A DNA stretch of 64,000 bases, taken from NCBI RefSeq assembly GCF_027887165.1, contig NC_077229.1, positions 112,605,520-112,669,519 of the forward strand, written 5' to 3'. The notes under the pieces are model-generated. The model was not told where the DNA came from. It was given only the letters and a program-made list of their open reading frames with translations, and did no database searches. Shown here piece by piece: positions 10,691 through 22,875 of the stretch. Made by a program: the position numbers and the translations under genes. This DNA comes from Monodelphis domestica. Lineage: Eukaryota; Chordata; Mammalia; Didelphimorphia; Didelphidae. Positions within the stretch are counted from its first letter, which is position 1. Every line of letters starts with the position of its first letter.

Positions 10691-13600
10691 AATTAGAGGG
10701 TGTCTGGTGCTAAGTACCACATATCTTAGTTGATTATTCACATCATAGGATTAGAACTGGAAGGGAACATGAAGATCATTTAGTTCAAGTCTCTTTCCTT
10801 CTCTTTCCTGAGCAATTGTGACTGTTCCATGGTCACCCAAGTAGCAGTCAAAATTCAAACCTAGGTCTTATCTCAGAATCCAGTATTTCCCTCCTCTCCC
10901 CGACAATATTATGCTATAATGACTAGGATCTTGACACTTCTCTTCATAGTTTCAGATCTCTTTGATGGTAGCAGTGAATTTTTTTTTGAATGGGCATTTC
11001 CCTGTGTCTAGCATAATTCACTTAGTGAATGTATGTGGAAAAGTTTGGTTACTGACTTAATACAGAGGGCCATTCTGGTGGCCTAGACAAGCCATAAGTA
11101 ATTTTTATGTGATCTCTTCTGAACTTATATCTTTCTCCCACAAGACAAGGAATGTACATCAAATAGAAAATTTTTCTCTCTTCAGGCTACTCCCTTTCAA
11201 AATACAATTTACATTTATATTTAGGTCCTTCCCAAAGCAAACTGCCCCCTAGTAATTTCACTGGCTGTTTAGGCTGGCATAACTTTTTTTTTTTTCAATT
11301 TAAACAGTACACTTCTGACTTTTATATTGTAGGTATTTCTCCATGTGCCCCCAAATGTCTGTTTTATAAGCAAACCTTCAACTCAAAATAATTGCACTGA
11401 TTTTTTGGGGAACTTCGTTTTTACTTGTGTCAGATCTTTTGTCATCTGCTGTAGCTGTTTGGAAAAGACTGTATATAATGTTATGATTATGAGAAATAGA
11501 AATACTATCATTGATGTACTTTGTTTTTGTGATACTGCCACATTTACAGTATTAAGATGTTAGAACCGTATGGGTTAAAAATTCCTTTATTTTCTTCCAT
11601 TTGTGTCTGGTGACATTTCATGAAGGATGGATTAGCTTGTTTCTCTAGGAGGTTGTTATTCAATCTTCATTTCTAATACATTTTCTTCATAAGTTTTTAA
11701 AGAAGATTATAAAGATTTTAAACTTTTTTTTTCCTTTTATGCTTCCTTCAGTACTATCTGTGGCTCCAAAGCTTATTTTCTTCAAGCACTTGGTCAAATT
11801 TCATAGGAAGGCAACGTTCACAAAAAAAAACTGGGCAGCTCTCTTTTACCTATTTTGAGTCAGGCATAATCAAAAGCTATTCTATTCAAATTGCTTTTTA
11901 TTTAACCTATAGGTGCTAGAGATCTCAGAATTACAGTATTGCTCATATATGGCATTTGATTTGATAGCTACGTAAATATTTATTGTAGGTCTAAGGGGTT
12001 AACCGATAAGTTTGTAATTATGTTGAGATGTCTCAGAAACCTGAGTGGTTTTTGACTCTTAAATTTTTTGTTTCTTTTGCTTTTTTTTTTGCATATATTG
12101 GTGTGATGTGGACTCCGTTATGTTCCATATAGTCCTGCGCCTTTTGGATATGTTTTTGCCATTTAATTGTCAAAAGTGAATGTATTGGTTTGGCCAAATC
12201 ACTACAGTTGGTGGTTTCCAAATATCGCTTAGAAGGCAAATGCAGATAAAGGCTACCTCTGAATTCTTAGATTCATATTTTTTGCTCTTCAAAAATATAG
12301 CTCTCAACACTGAAAATAGCCAAATTATTGCCTAAATAAACTGAATTGTGATCGTTCAGTCCTGACTTGCAAACTCATGTGCCATACTGTGACCCTTCAG
12401 TAAGCACTCATCATCTCTCCAGCTGCCTCAGAAAGCAGGAACGAATTGTGTTGAAGCCTTTTCTGTCCAAGCTTTTCTCCCAGAAATCAGAGCAGCTGCC
12501 CTTGCAAGGCTGACACATTTGTTTGGATTCAGGCTTCCATGTGGCAATATTGTGAAACAGCCAGCACTCTCCTGATTAGGGTTCATTTTCCTGTTTCAAA
12601 CACAAAAGCACTTTTTCTCCATTCCACACTTGTGAGTGGGTCAACAATTGTTCCCACTCTCAGCCCGCCCTCACCAGCTTCCCCCTACCCAATACATATG
12701 CCCTCAAGTCAGACATTTTTAAAAAAATTAATAACATTTGTTTAAAAAAAAAGATAGACATTGATATTGCATGATAGAAGTTTGAAGTTACCTTATTTAC
12801 TATTCAGATCAAACCTAATAGGAATTTCAGCTATAAAAATCTCTTTATTTTCCTGCCTAGAGTCAGGCATCTTTATTTAAAAGGAATGGGATTGGGGGCA
12901 GTAGGGAGAGATGGTGAGTAGTCAATATAGGGAAAGGCCTTCAGGGCCTTGGCTCAAATCTTGAAATAATGTGCGTGTACCCTAAAGGTGCTTTGAACGC
13001 TCAGAAGCAAAACTCTAGAAAATCTGTGCTAGTACGATATATTCTTTTGTTTACAATAAATCTAAATAGGCTTCCCCTAGATTAACTGCTTTATTGTCAG
13101 AAACGTTCTCATTTACCTGTACATAGAATTTTAACTCAGTATTTTTAATAAGATTACCTTCTTATAATCAGCTAAGAATAAAGTGGGATTTCATAATTTT
13201 TCTCCTAATTTTGTGGACTTAAGAATGGTCATTTAAATGTATGAACAGAGCAGTCCGTTCATAAAGAAGTTTGGATGGATAGTATGGCTCTGATCTGATG
13301 AAGGATGATGAACAGAGAAATCTTTGTTTAGAAGCTCTTAATTCTCTGTTGACATTTTGAAAGAGACTCCAGGGAAGTCCCAAGTATATTATTAGCTTAC
13401 TTTTTTAAAACAAACTCTTTTTCACACTTTTATTGCTCATTTTGGCCACACATGCACACATCATGATCCTGAGATGTGGCATCTTTTGTATGTGCATCAC
13501 ATGTTTCTCTTGCCTGTCCTAGAACATGGTGATGGCACTATAATATATATTTTATGTAGACTATCATGTAAAGAATTTAGACTTTTTTTTTTTAACATGG

Positions 13601-13874
13601 ACCCCAGGGTACTTCTCTTCAAGGCCCTTTTGAGTGGTCCTTATTAACATTTGCTCCCTTGTCTCTGTGGCTTAGAAGGCCAGAGAGGACTAGATGATGT
13701 TTCAAGAAGACAAAATGCTTTTCTTTCTTTTATAAATGTGGATTTTTTTTTCCCCAAATTCAGATGTCAGCTTGTTGCAAAGGTCTGCCTTTGGAAAGGC
13801 CACTTATCAGGAACTCTGAAATTGGCCTTTCTCATTTTTGTTTTTGTAGGGGTTTGACATATTAGAGTATCCAT

Positions 13875-13990
13875 TCAATTCAATATGTACAAGGCACCTA
13901 CTCAGTTAAGCATTTTACCAAGCACTTATTATGTGCCAAGCCCTTTGCACAAGGCCTTGTGCCCAGCACTGGGAATGATAATTATTTGTC
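13875..13990 (-). mobile_element. Antisense L2 3' end in the AGO2 3' UTR
   Basis: Contains CAAGCACTTATTATGTGCCA and CCCAGCACTGGGAATGAT, the reverse complement of the L2 tail. A similar shorter unit just before it suggests a duplication or two nested tails. Confidence 0.6.
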
Positions 13991-14724
13991 CAGGATGAAG
14001 AGTAAAGAATGCTGATTTCATTTATTTGGCTATCAGTGTAACTGCACCTTAGGAGAGAATGAGGATAAATTGTAGGGGCATGAAGGGGTGAGGAGGAAAA
14101 GGAAAGTTATTACTTTGAATATTGTGTTCAGCTAAGTCAGAATTGTTTCTTCAGTGGGGTGGACAGTGAGCACCTCCTCCTAAGGCCTTAGGTGAGTACC
14201 ACTATCATTTCTCCTCCATTGTGTTCTAAGACCTAATGTAAACAAAGTAGGATTCAAGCCTTGGCTTTCCGTCACCGTGCCTTTCAAACCTGGGCCCGGG
14301 ATGTCCTTGCCCCCCCCAAAATAGTTTTTGGAGGGATGCAAGAAGTGTTGCATGGAGTAGGAAACTCTCGATAGATAGGATGGGAAAGCGCCAGTGTCCC
14401 AAGTGGTCAGCTCATGTTTGAACGGACTTGCCTCCTAGCTTGGTAAAAACACAGTCCTACAGAGGCTCCAGCTCTGTGAATTTGGGATAATGCTAGCTGT
14501 TTCACAATTGGAATTTCCAAGTACCTGTTTCTTTCAGTCCTTTTGCCAAAACCCAGGTTCAGTGGGTTTCCAGGATATTTATGACCCATCTTTTAACCAG
14601 GTATTGACCAAGAATCATCAGTGATTCCATCTCCAGGACAACTCAAGGTTGTTTTCGTTTTCATACCTAGATGAGTCATGGAAGAAGCAAATGAAATGAT
14701 CTTAATTTTATGCAGAAAGGCAGG

Positions 14725-14845
14725 TACATTACTCTGAGTGCTGAACTTGGAGTCAGTGAGTCTGGAGTTAAAATTCTGCCTCTGACACTTATTATGCACC
14801 CAAATGACTCTTGGGCAAGTTTCTTAAACTCTGTGTATGTGCTTC
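14725..14845 (+). mobile_element. MIR-like SINE in the AGO2 3' UTR
   Basis: GAACTTGGAGTCAGTGAGTC, GCCTCTGACACTTATTATGC and CTTGGGCAAGTTTCTTAA match the MIR/MAR order in sense orientation. Confidence 0.65.
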
Positions 14846-17454
14846 AGGCAACTCCCTAGGACTTATATAGGAAACTATTGGTGGAGGTAGTTCCCTTTGT
14901 TGTGGACTTCAAAAATCCTATAGATATTCTTGTTTATATATATATATATATGTATATGTGTGTGTGTATACACTAATGAACACACTCCTTTGTGTCTTTG
15001 TAAAATGCTTTTGAAGACCTCAGCTGTAAGGTGCTATTTAAGTATGTACTAAATATTATAATTCTTTACTGTTTGGGGTTTAACTCAATTATTGTTTATC
15101 TTGCTAATGGTGAATGTTTTTTAAATTACTTATTTACTTTAAGTGTGGCAGTGATAACTGAGGAGTTCCAAAAGAGCTCCATTTTTTCACATCTGAAATC
15201 TGAATTGTGTTTAAATTTTTAAATTCAAGTATTAGCTAGTTCTTGGCTCTGGAGCTAATTAAAATTCAAAATTGACCAATTTCAATCTGGCTTAGTTCAT
15301 TTAAGGGAATAAAGTGTTTAGTTTGCTTATAAAAAGGACTAATGATGTTCATTCTTTTCTATCTCTTGCCCCTCCTTTCTACCTGAACCCCTCAACCCCA
15401 AAGGCCTTTTGGCTCTTAAATCATTTGTTAATTAATTTAGTGACCCTTCTTTCAAAGCAGAATGTACAAGTACGACCAAAAGCTTACAGGGCAGCTGACT
15501 AACTATATACATGGCTCTCTTCATGGCAAGAGTTAGTATGTGTATATACGAGATTTGAGTCCTGGGACTGATAGGGAATTTTAATATAGCTGAGGAAAGT
15601 ATAAAGGGATAGTGTTTTATAATTAAAGTGGAAAATGGGTTTTTATGAAAAGCTATTATTTAAGTTTACAGTTAAGAGAATAATTATGTTTCTGTGCAAC
15701 AAAGTGGTTAATTACTCATGCAAAAAAAAAAAGAATGTAGTATTTTAAAATCCAGATGTTTCTTACCTCTAGTACACTTCAGGTTACTTAACTGACATGT
15801 ACTGAGGGGATTTAACCCTTAGTTTTAACAGGTTTTCTAGTTTTATTTTATTTTTATAAAATAATCTAAAAAGAACCAAAAATTAGACACTTTCATATGT
15901 GGCTCTAATACCCCACACCCCCACGTCCCCACCTCATCACCACCAGGAAACATTTTAGACAACATTTTGAATCAAAATGTTTTCTTACCATTTAAGGTTT
16001 ACTATTTTCTAAAGAATTGAGCAGCTAAAAGGCCTCATTTCAAGTGGTACTAAATATATATGGATTAGTTTCTACCTGTTCCGTAGATCTATATGAAGAT
16101 GTCTTGTGCTTGCAATATAGAGACCATACAGTGCTGTTTTGTAAAACTGACAGTTCTTCTATAAATTGCTTTATTTATATGCATTTGCTTTCGTGTATAC
16201 TTTTCATTTACTACATGGATTGTAAAAGTTAAGTGTAGCATATTACAGTACACGTTGAATAGAACCGAGACTTCATGTAGTTGAATACATTGTATGTATC
16301 CGAAACATGTTAAATGCTTGCATGATGCTTATGTGGTGACCCCACTTTAAATTAAGCCTTAATATGATGTTAGGTTTGTAAGCTTCAGAGTATGCAAAAA
16401 TACAAGAATGAGGGAATTTGCCCGTTCAAACCAAGTCGCTACAGACAAATTCAGAGAGGCTTCTCACCCGAGATATAAAGGGAAACGTGTAAGCCTAGAG
16501 CTATCTCTCTATCAATACTGTGACTGACCTAGCTAGCCACTGGCTATTGTCGTCCTCGGATCTGTGTAAAATGGGCCATTGGGCTTTTTTCTCGGACAGT
16601 CCAATAGAATGTCATGTTCTGAAAATTCTTGGAATTTCTTTCAGGGTTTTTCTTTTTCTTCCTTTGGGTCTCATTTTGCTTTTGTCTTTCCATCGAGAGC
16701 TTTATGCCTGTAGTTCTGATTTAGCGTAGAAACCCCTTTTGCAAACTGCTCAAGTTCTAAGCTTTCTTCAGATAGTGCCATCTGTCCTCACTTCTGCGTA
16801 CAATTTTACACTGAATTTTTTTTTTCTTAATGAAACATTTTCAACTTGAGGTAAACAAAGTGGAGGGGACCCAGCTTTCTTTCCAATGTGGATCTACCTC
16901 AGTTAAACAGTTGGGTGCTATTTAAGAAGTGTGGCAATGAGATTGGAAAAAGTGACCAAACAGTAAGGTATGACTGTACATATACATCTTGACAGTTCTC
17001 TGGAAGCCAGACTTTCTGTTTAATAACTATCTCATGTTTGAGTTCTCTATTCTTTGTGCCTTTTGGTTTGAGTCCCAATGCATTTTTCAAAATCAACATA
17101 AGACATAAACTTTATTGCCAGTGAGGGAAAACAAGCCAAACTGGCTGCAACATTTAGCTATTTTTCCCCTCTCTAAACCGTAGACTTTTTATACAAAGAA
17201 AAAAATCAAGAAGCAAAATTCACATTTCTCCAACATTAAAATCCCCAACTCTTCTATGCATATGTTTAAAGCAAACTTTTGATTTTCGGTTGTATTGGAG
17301 AAGTTTTTTTAGTCAGATCATCTGATACAGATATAAATGTCAACCTCTTAACTCTGGTAGACCTTAGAAGAGCCCTTATTTAAGGAGTAATATGTTGCCT
17401 GATTGAAATTTTTTTTCCTCCTTTCCCTGCCCTCTGGAAGCTCTAATAGTGATG

Positions 17455-17640
17455 GAAGAAAAAGAAAGGATTTTAGAGCTGGGGTGGATGTCAAAGATCA
17501 TTTTGTTCCACCCTCTCATTTTACAAATGAGGAAACTGAGGCCCAAGGAAGTTAGAATGACTTGTCCCTAGGTTACACAGATGACAGTTGGTGGACCTGA
17601 GATTTGAACTCAGTTTCCCAATTTCCAATCCAGGGCTTTT
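17455..17640 (-). mobile_element. MIR/THER-like SINE, antisense, in the AGO2 3' UTR
   Basis: GGATTTTAGAGCTGGGG, CATTTTACAAATGAGGAAAC, CTGAGGCCCAAGG and GATTTGAACTCAG appear in antisense MIR order. Confidence 0.7.
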
Positions 17641-18964
17641 TGCCTGGAGAGGCAGGGTTGGGATGGGGGGGGGCTGATAAAAAGTTGGGGAAACTGGCTC
17701 TAGGTAACAGGCGACACCAAGAGTTGGTGTGTGTATATGTACATATGTAAGGAAAGGTGAGAATCAAACATAAGGAAGAATAAACTTTCCACATTTTTAT
17801 ATTCAACAATCTACAACTCTCCTTTTTTTCTATAATGTATATCTTTTTTACTTAATTCTTTTGGGGAAAACTTTTAAGTTGTAATATACAAGCTATCAAG
17901 CCTTTTACTAATTCGACTTTATACCAGTAACAAATCCAGAGTAGGAAACTTTCCTGTAGCAGTTCGTTTTACAATTTTTAAAAGGTCTACATCAGAGTTG
18001 TAAGAGAACCGACATTCCTTAGTGGCAGAACTTCACTTGGTTCTGTAAGGCTTTTTGCTGCAGAGACTCAGTGGGTCAATTCCTCTGTTAGTGTTTTTAT
18101 AAAGAAAAAAAAAAACTCCATCAGGTCTATACTTAAGCTATATTTTATAAAGAGTAAATCATCCTTTAATATGCTGCGTGTAAATGTTCAGCATTATTGC
18201 ACTTTCTCAGTAATAATGTATGCCCTACAATTGGCTCCTAGACAAGGACTTTAAAATTAACTTGTTTTGTGTGTTTGTGCGCGTGTATGTTGTATGTGTG
18301 TATGTGGGTGTGCGCGCGTTTTTTAACATAACAGTAGTGCTTTGGGGCAGATGATAAAATTTATAGGTACCTCAAGAAATTAAGAGCCTGAATATGCTGC
18401 ATTTTTTCTTTCACTTTTACATGTAGCAATGTGTTTCGCCTTCATTACCTTGTTTAGTCTATGAATTGCTAACTGTGTTGCTTTTAGGATCCCCAGAGGA
18501 TGTTGCAAGGCTTTTTAAAAGTTCATCTTGCAGGATGTAGTATCCTTTCCAGTTTATTCAAATGCAGTCGCTGGTTCAAAGATGTCACCCTGCATTTTGT
18601 AGTGTAGAAAACAAAAAGATGTTTGACACAAACAGACTTGGGCAAAAGGATACTACATTTGTAAACAGACAATAATGTTCCTAATCCTTTCTGCTCATGC
18701 TGCTTTCTTGATTCTTTTCTCAATATCATCAAGAGGTTGGTAGCTGGTTTCTAAATTCAAAAATTAGAACACAACTATTTTGAGATACACAAACATTCAC
18801 ACACACGCACAAACATACATGCATCATATAGTTCAAAGTTTCAAAAGAGCCCTTGCAAAATTTCTATTTGAGCAAGTAGCCCCAAAGGTCAATGCTGCCA
18901 TTAGATTGCCTCATCAGCCTAGTTAATCTAAAGACCTAGTTTCCTTTGTGGTCCTCCTTCAACC

Positions 18965-19125
18965 GTGTTCCATTAAATTCAACCAACATTTATTAAGTGT
19001 CTATCATGTGCAAAGCATTGTGCTAGTAGATGCTGGGGATACAGAGACAAAAAAAAAACAAACAACAAAACCCCCCAGTTTCTGCCCTGAAGGAGCTTAC
19101 ATTTTACTTCTCTGCTTCTAGTAGT
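18965..19125 (-). mobile_element. Antisense L2 3' region near the end of the AGO2 3' UTR
   Basis: ACATTTATTAAGTGTCTATC, TGTGCTAGTAGATGCTGGGG, then CTGCCCTGAAGGAGCTTACA. This is the antisense L2 tail order. It contains an A-rich insertion at about 19049. Confidence 0.65.
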
Positions 19126-19561
19126 CCCCTGCCTCCAAAGTCCTCACCTCAAGAAAAAAGTGAATCCAAAATAAGTAGAGATGGGGAAATTGTCTGGGTT
19201 GAGAAAAGAGAAACTGGTGAAGAAAGCTATAAGGCTGTGAAATTGAGCATCTATTGTCATGTTTAAGCTTTGATGGGTCCTTTCAAGCTTGTTTTTCGCT
19301 TCCTAGGTTAAATAGTTTGCACTACTTTTGCAATAAATTCATGGAAAAACTAACAGTTAACTTTGTTTTGTTTCTTACTGTGTGTGTGTATATAAACTAA
19401 TCCTAAAGAGTTAGCATAGTGTTTTTTCCACCTCCGTACATAATTCTTAATATTCGCAGAATGCTGTAAATCTGATAAAAAAAATATGATGTGAATGATA
19501 TTTTATAAAGTTATTTTGTATGGTGTCAATTTTGTTTTGCCTCATAGTACGTCAGCAAAAA

Positions 19562-19567
19562 AATAAA
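19562..19567 (+). promoter_or_regulatory. AGO2: Candidate distal poly(A) signal of AGO2
   Basis: AATAAA in an A-rich context, about 13.6 kb after the stop codon and shortly before the first young SINE of the intergenic region. It is the last strong signal of the repeat-poor stretch. Another AATAAA lies at about 19331. Assigned by position; no transcript evidence. Confidence 0.45.
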
Positions 19568-19734
19568 ACTCCTCATATTTACGACTATTTGTTCGAAAGA
19601 TCCTGAATTATTCACATTCACTTGAGTTCTTTCACATAGGCGGACATTGAGAAATATAAAGAATTATGTTAAGCCAGAAGCATAAATTTCCTGGACTAAC
19701 GACTCTAATATTTAAGAATATACCCAAAAAGGGG

Positions 19735-19925
19735 AGCAGCTGGGTGGCTCAGTGGATTGAGAACCAGGCCTAGAGATGGGAGTTTCAAGGTTCAAATTTG
19801 ACCTCATACACTTCCTAGCTGTGTGACCCCTGGGCAAGTCACTTAACCCCCATTGCCTAGCCCTTACTCTTTTGCCTTGGAACATAGTATTGATTCTAAG
19901 ATGGAAGATAAGGGTTTAAAATAAA
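19735..19925 (+). mobile_element. tRNA-derived marsupial SINE (well preserved)
   Basis: GCAGCTGGGTGGCTCAGTGG head, TTCAAGGTTCAAATTTG box B, GGCAAGTCACTTAACCCCCA core and AGATAAGGGTTTAAAATAAA tail. It is the first young SINE after the presumed AGO2 3' end. Confidence 0.88.
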
Positions 19926-20440
19926 ATGTTTATTATTTTATTATTATTAATTATATGTAAATTAATTATTATTTTTATAGAGAATGAATAAAAAAAAGGA
20001 CCATAGTATGTTTGGCATTATGGATATAAATTGACATGAGAACAGAAAACAAGTTTTATGCCCAAAGAGTTCCTTTAATAATAGGGGAAAAGGACATAAA
20101 AGATTTCAGCTGAAAATCATTTGGAAAGGTCAAGTGATCCTTAGGATGCAACAATAAAAGTGAATAGTAATGTATCTATAAAGTATTTCTTTTCCGCTAA
20201 CAAATCGAGTTGTTGACTAATGTTGAACCATTAGATAATACCAAGGACTTTGACGGTGAGAACTGTCTTTCCTGGATCTTCAGAAATAATTGCTAAGTTA
20301 CAAATCCACAGGGGTCAATTCCCTGGAAGATGGCTGTGGGGGCTAGGCTGGAAGCAGGAACTGCTGCCATTCCCTGAGCTCTGGGTGTGACCACGTAGCC
20401 TAATTTCCATTAAAAGTGAGGAAAAAAGTATGGGATCTGT
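19926..20440. other. AT-rich intergenic sequence, nothing recognised
   Basis: AT-rich flank of the SINE, then unique-looking sequence. No ORF or repeat was recognised. Confidence 0.6.
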
Positions 20441-20575
20441 TTTAGGTCCCAGCTCTGAATTTAACTAGATGTTTCACTTTGGGCAAATTATATCACCTTT
20501 GAGTCTGTTACCTCAATTAGAAAATGAGATGGTTAGATTAGATAATTTCTTCCTTTCAAGTTCTGACATTCCATG
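20440..20575 (+). mobile_element. MIR-like SINE
   Basis: GGTCCCAGCTCTGAATTTAA, TTTGGGCAAATTATATCACC, then a decayed tail with GAGATGGTTAGATTAGAT. Sense orientation. Confidence 0.55.
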
Positions 20576-20674
20576 AACTCAGATCTCACCCAAGACTCTA
20601 CTATTTTGCCTCATCTCTCCATTTCCTTGCACTCAAATGATCTTCCACTGCTAACTTTGCCCAGGTAATTTATT

Positions 20675-20782
20675 TTTTTTTTAAATATATTTTATTTGAT
20701 CATTTCCAAGCATTATTCGTTAAAGACATAGATAATTTTCTTTTCCTCCCCCCCACCCCCCATAGCCGACGCGTAAGTCCAC
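20675..20782 (-). mobile_element. Severely 5'-truncated L1 3' end with 18-bp target duplication
   Basis: A 108-bp insertion whose sequence (TATTTTATTTGATCATTTCC ... CCATAGCCGACGCGTAA) matches the extreme 3' end of the near-full-length L1 at 56.5 kb. It is flanked by identical 18-bp copies of TTGCCCAGGTAATTTATT at 20657-20674 and 20783-20800. The T-run at the left is the poly(A) tail in antisense. It is therefore one target-primed insertion of the same L1 family. Confidence 0.9.
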
Positions 20783-21035
20783 TTGCCCAGGTAATTTATT
20801 AATAACATCAACAATAACAATAAATACGTGCTCTGTGCCCAGCACTGGATAAGTGCCATCTTATTCATTTCTAGCCTTTGGACACATGGAAATAATAAGA
20901 CGCAACAAATCCACAAAAACTATCATCCCAAAAGGAAAAAGAATAACTCAAAATATTTCCTACTGATTATGGGTCTATATTGTTATGTTTATTAATGTAG
21001 GATGTCATCAATGAAGATGATGGGGGGCGGGGGGG

Positions 21036-21235
21036 GGTGCAGCTGGGTAGCTCTGTGGATTGAGAGCCAGGCCTAGAGATGGGAGGTCCTAAGTTCAAAT
21101 CTGACCTCAGACACTTCCCAGCTGTGTGACCCTGGACAAGTCACTTAACCCCCATTGCCTAGCCCTTACCACTCTTCTGCCTTGGAACCAATATGCAGTA
21201 TTGACTCCAAGATGGAAGGTAATGGTTTAAAAAAA
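21036..21235 (+). mobile_element. tRNA-derived marsupial SINE (well preserved)
   Basis: GTGCAGCTGGGTAGCTCTGT head after a G-run, AGTTCAAATCTGACCTCAG box B, CACTTAACCCCCATTGCC, CTTGGAACCAATATGCAGTA and AAGGTAATGGTTTAAAAA tail. Confidence 0.88.
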
Positions 21236-21604
21236 AATGATAGGTGATCATCTTGATAGTTAAATTTAATATACTATACAATTTCACATCAACTGGTAAT
21301 TTTCAGTGAGGAATGAGGAAACCACAAAGAAACAGATGCTTTCCAAAAGCTTATTAATTGGTAAGATGACACAAAGAAAAACAAAGTCTGGAGCTTTCAA
21401 GCAGCACTACGGGGTGTTAGAGGAAGTAATCACTGAAACTTAACAAAAGGTAAAAGTTTGAGGATTTAAAAAAAATCACTGAGGGAGAAAGGTCTAGACA
21501 ACAGTTCCCATGAAAAAGTCTCGGGTATTGCTGACTGAAAACTGATTAAATCACTGGTATGAAAAATGTGAGGGTCAAAGGAATAAAAAATCTTTTAAAT
21601 GCTT

Positions 21605-21765
21605 TTTTACCAACAGAGTGTCCTTGGACCAGTCACTCAACCTCTTGTTTTTCCCTAGTTAAAAGCAGATAATAAATAGCATCTACCAACCAGGGTTATG
21701 AGGATCACATAAGATATCCATAAAATGTTATGTACAGTGCTCAGCCCACTATAGAAATGCTAGTA
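21605..21765 (+). mobile_element. MIR-like SINE
   Basis: CTTGGACCAGTCACTCAACC, then GGTTATGAGGATCACATAAG and ATGTTATGTACAGTGCTCAG in MIR order. Confidence 0.6.
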
Positions 21766-21920
21766 TTGCTTCCTATGTGCCAAGTTCCTTGCCAGGTACT
21801 AATGATACAAAGAGAAAAAGTATGGTAGTCTGCTGTCAAGAAGCTCACCTTCTAAATAAGGGAGAGGACCTATAGAAGTTCTGCTGGAGGGCAAAGAGAA
21901 GCCTTGGAAGGCACTGATCA
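21766..21920 (-). mobile_element. Antisense L2 3' region
   Basis: CCTATGTGCCAAGTTCCTTG and CAAGAAGCTCACCTTCTAAA are the reverse complement of the L2 3' region. It abuts a sense L2 body, so two L2 copies meet here. Confidence 0.6.
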
Positions 21921-21924
21921 CTCC

Positions 21925-22480
21925 TTGATACACTCTAGGTTTTCAAGGCACCATCCTCTTGAAACTCCTACCTACTACCGCATGCGCCCCCTCTGCCTCC
22001 TTTGCTGGATCACACCCTCTCACCATAGGTGCTCCTTGTAGTTCTGGCCTCAACCATCTTCTCTTCTTCCTCTATATGACTTGGTTTGGTAATCTCAAAG
22101 CTCCCATGGAGTTCACTCCCATTGCCCCTACTTCCCACCTTCTCTTTTACTTTGGAGAATGCCTTTCTCCCAGTCCTTAGGCTCCCAAATGAGGAGTCAG
22201 CCTGTATTCCTCATTCTCTCTCACCCTCCAGATCTAGTCTATTGCCAAAACAATTTCACCTTGGCAACATCTCTCCAATATCCCCCCACCCCACCTTCTC
22301 TCTTCTGCCATTTCCACCACTCTGGTAGACTCTCATCCTCTCCCTCCTGGATTATTGCCATAGCCTGCTGGTGGTGGGTCTGTCTGCCTCAATCCATCCT
22401 CCTTTCAGCCACTAAAGTGGCTGCCAAAGCACAGATCAACCTTATCATGCCCCCTTCTCAATTAACTCCAATGTTTTATT
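21925..22480 (+). mobile_element. L2 ORF2 C-terminal region (part 1)
   Basis: Pyrimidine-rich sequence in the order of the L2 ORF2 end: TCTCTCACCCTCCAGATCTA, CCTCCTGGATTATTGCCATA (the LDYCN-like motif), then CCATCCTCCTTTCAGCCACT. Frame is destroyed; open frames here are relics of this old LINE. It continues after two insertions. Confidence 0.75.
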
Positions 22481-22625
22481 GATAAGTATTAAATTTTGTA
22501 ATTTTGTAAATTAAATTTTTATTTAGTGTTCATTTATTTTTATTTAAAATAAAAATATTATTCATTAATGTTTTTAATTTTAATAAAATATTTTAAAAAT
22601 TAAATTGATAATAAATCCATTTATC
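22481..22625. repeat. AT-rich low-complexity insert in L2
   Basis: Almost pure A/T, interrupting the L2 between CAATTAACTCCAATG and CATTCAAAGTCCTGCC. Origin unknown. Confidence 0.7.
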
Positions 22626-22684
22626 AAAATGAAAATGCTCCACTTGTCATTCAAAGTCCTGCCTAACCTTCCCACCTTCCAGTT

Positions 22685-22875
22685 GTGCAGTTGGAAAATT
22701 TGCCACACCTGAGCTATATTTCTCCCCTGTTTAAATATTAAAAAAATGAGAGAAAAAACTCCAAGCAAAACAAAGTTGTGGGTCTCAGCCAAATTTATCT
22801 TCTAAGCCTCCTTACGTAAAAAAATTAAAAGGATGCTGGAATTTAGCTCAGGTGTGGCAAATTTTCCACCTGCAC
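22685..22875. repeat. Inverted-repeat element (36-bp arms) inside L2
   Basis: Left arm 22685-22720 and right arm 22840-22875 are reverse complements with two mismatches over 36 bp; both end in GTGCAG/CTGCAC. The 119-bp loop has no ORF. The L2 body continues on both sides, so this 191-bp unit looks like an inserted MITE. I do not recognise the family and see no clear target duplication. Confidence 0.75.

Larger units (their letters stand above)
5973..19590 (+). other. AGO2: Probable AGO2 3' UTR (about 13.6 kb)
   Basis: From the AGO2 stop codon, a long AT-rich stretch runs on the sense strand with no convincing ORF. It has far fewer young transposons than the sequence beyond 19.7 kb; only scattered old MIR and L2 pieces are seen. 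Human AGO2 transcripts are known to carry a 3' UTR of more than 10 kb, so length and position fit. It holds T-rich and GT-rich tracts, several AATAAA hexamers and short motifs matching miRNA seeds and Pumilio sites. The end is inferred from the last strong AATAAA at 19562. Transcript data would be needed to fix the boundary. Confidence 0.75.

Noticed and set aside
22159..22482. 107-codon Pro/Ser-rich frame
   Set aside because: It is an off-frame reading of a decayed L2 ORF2.
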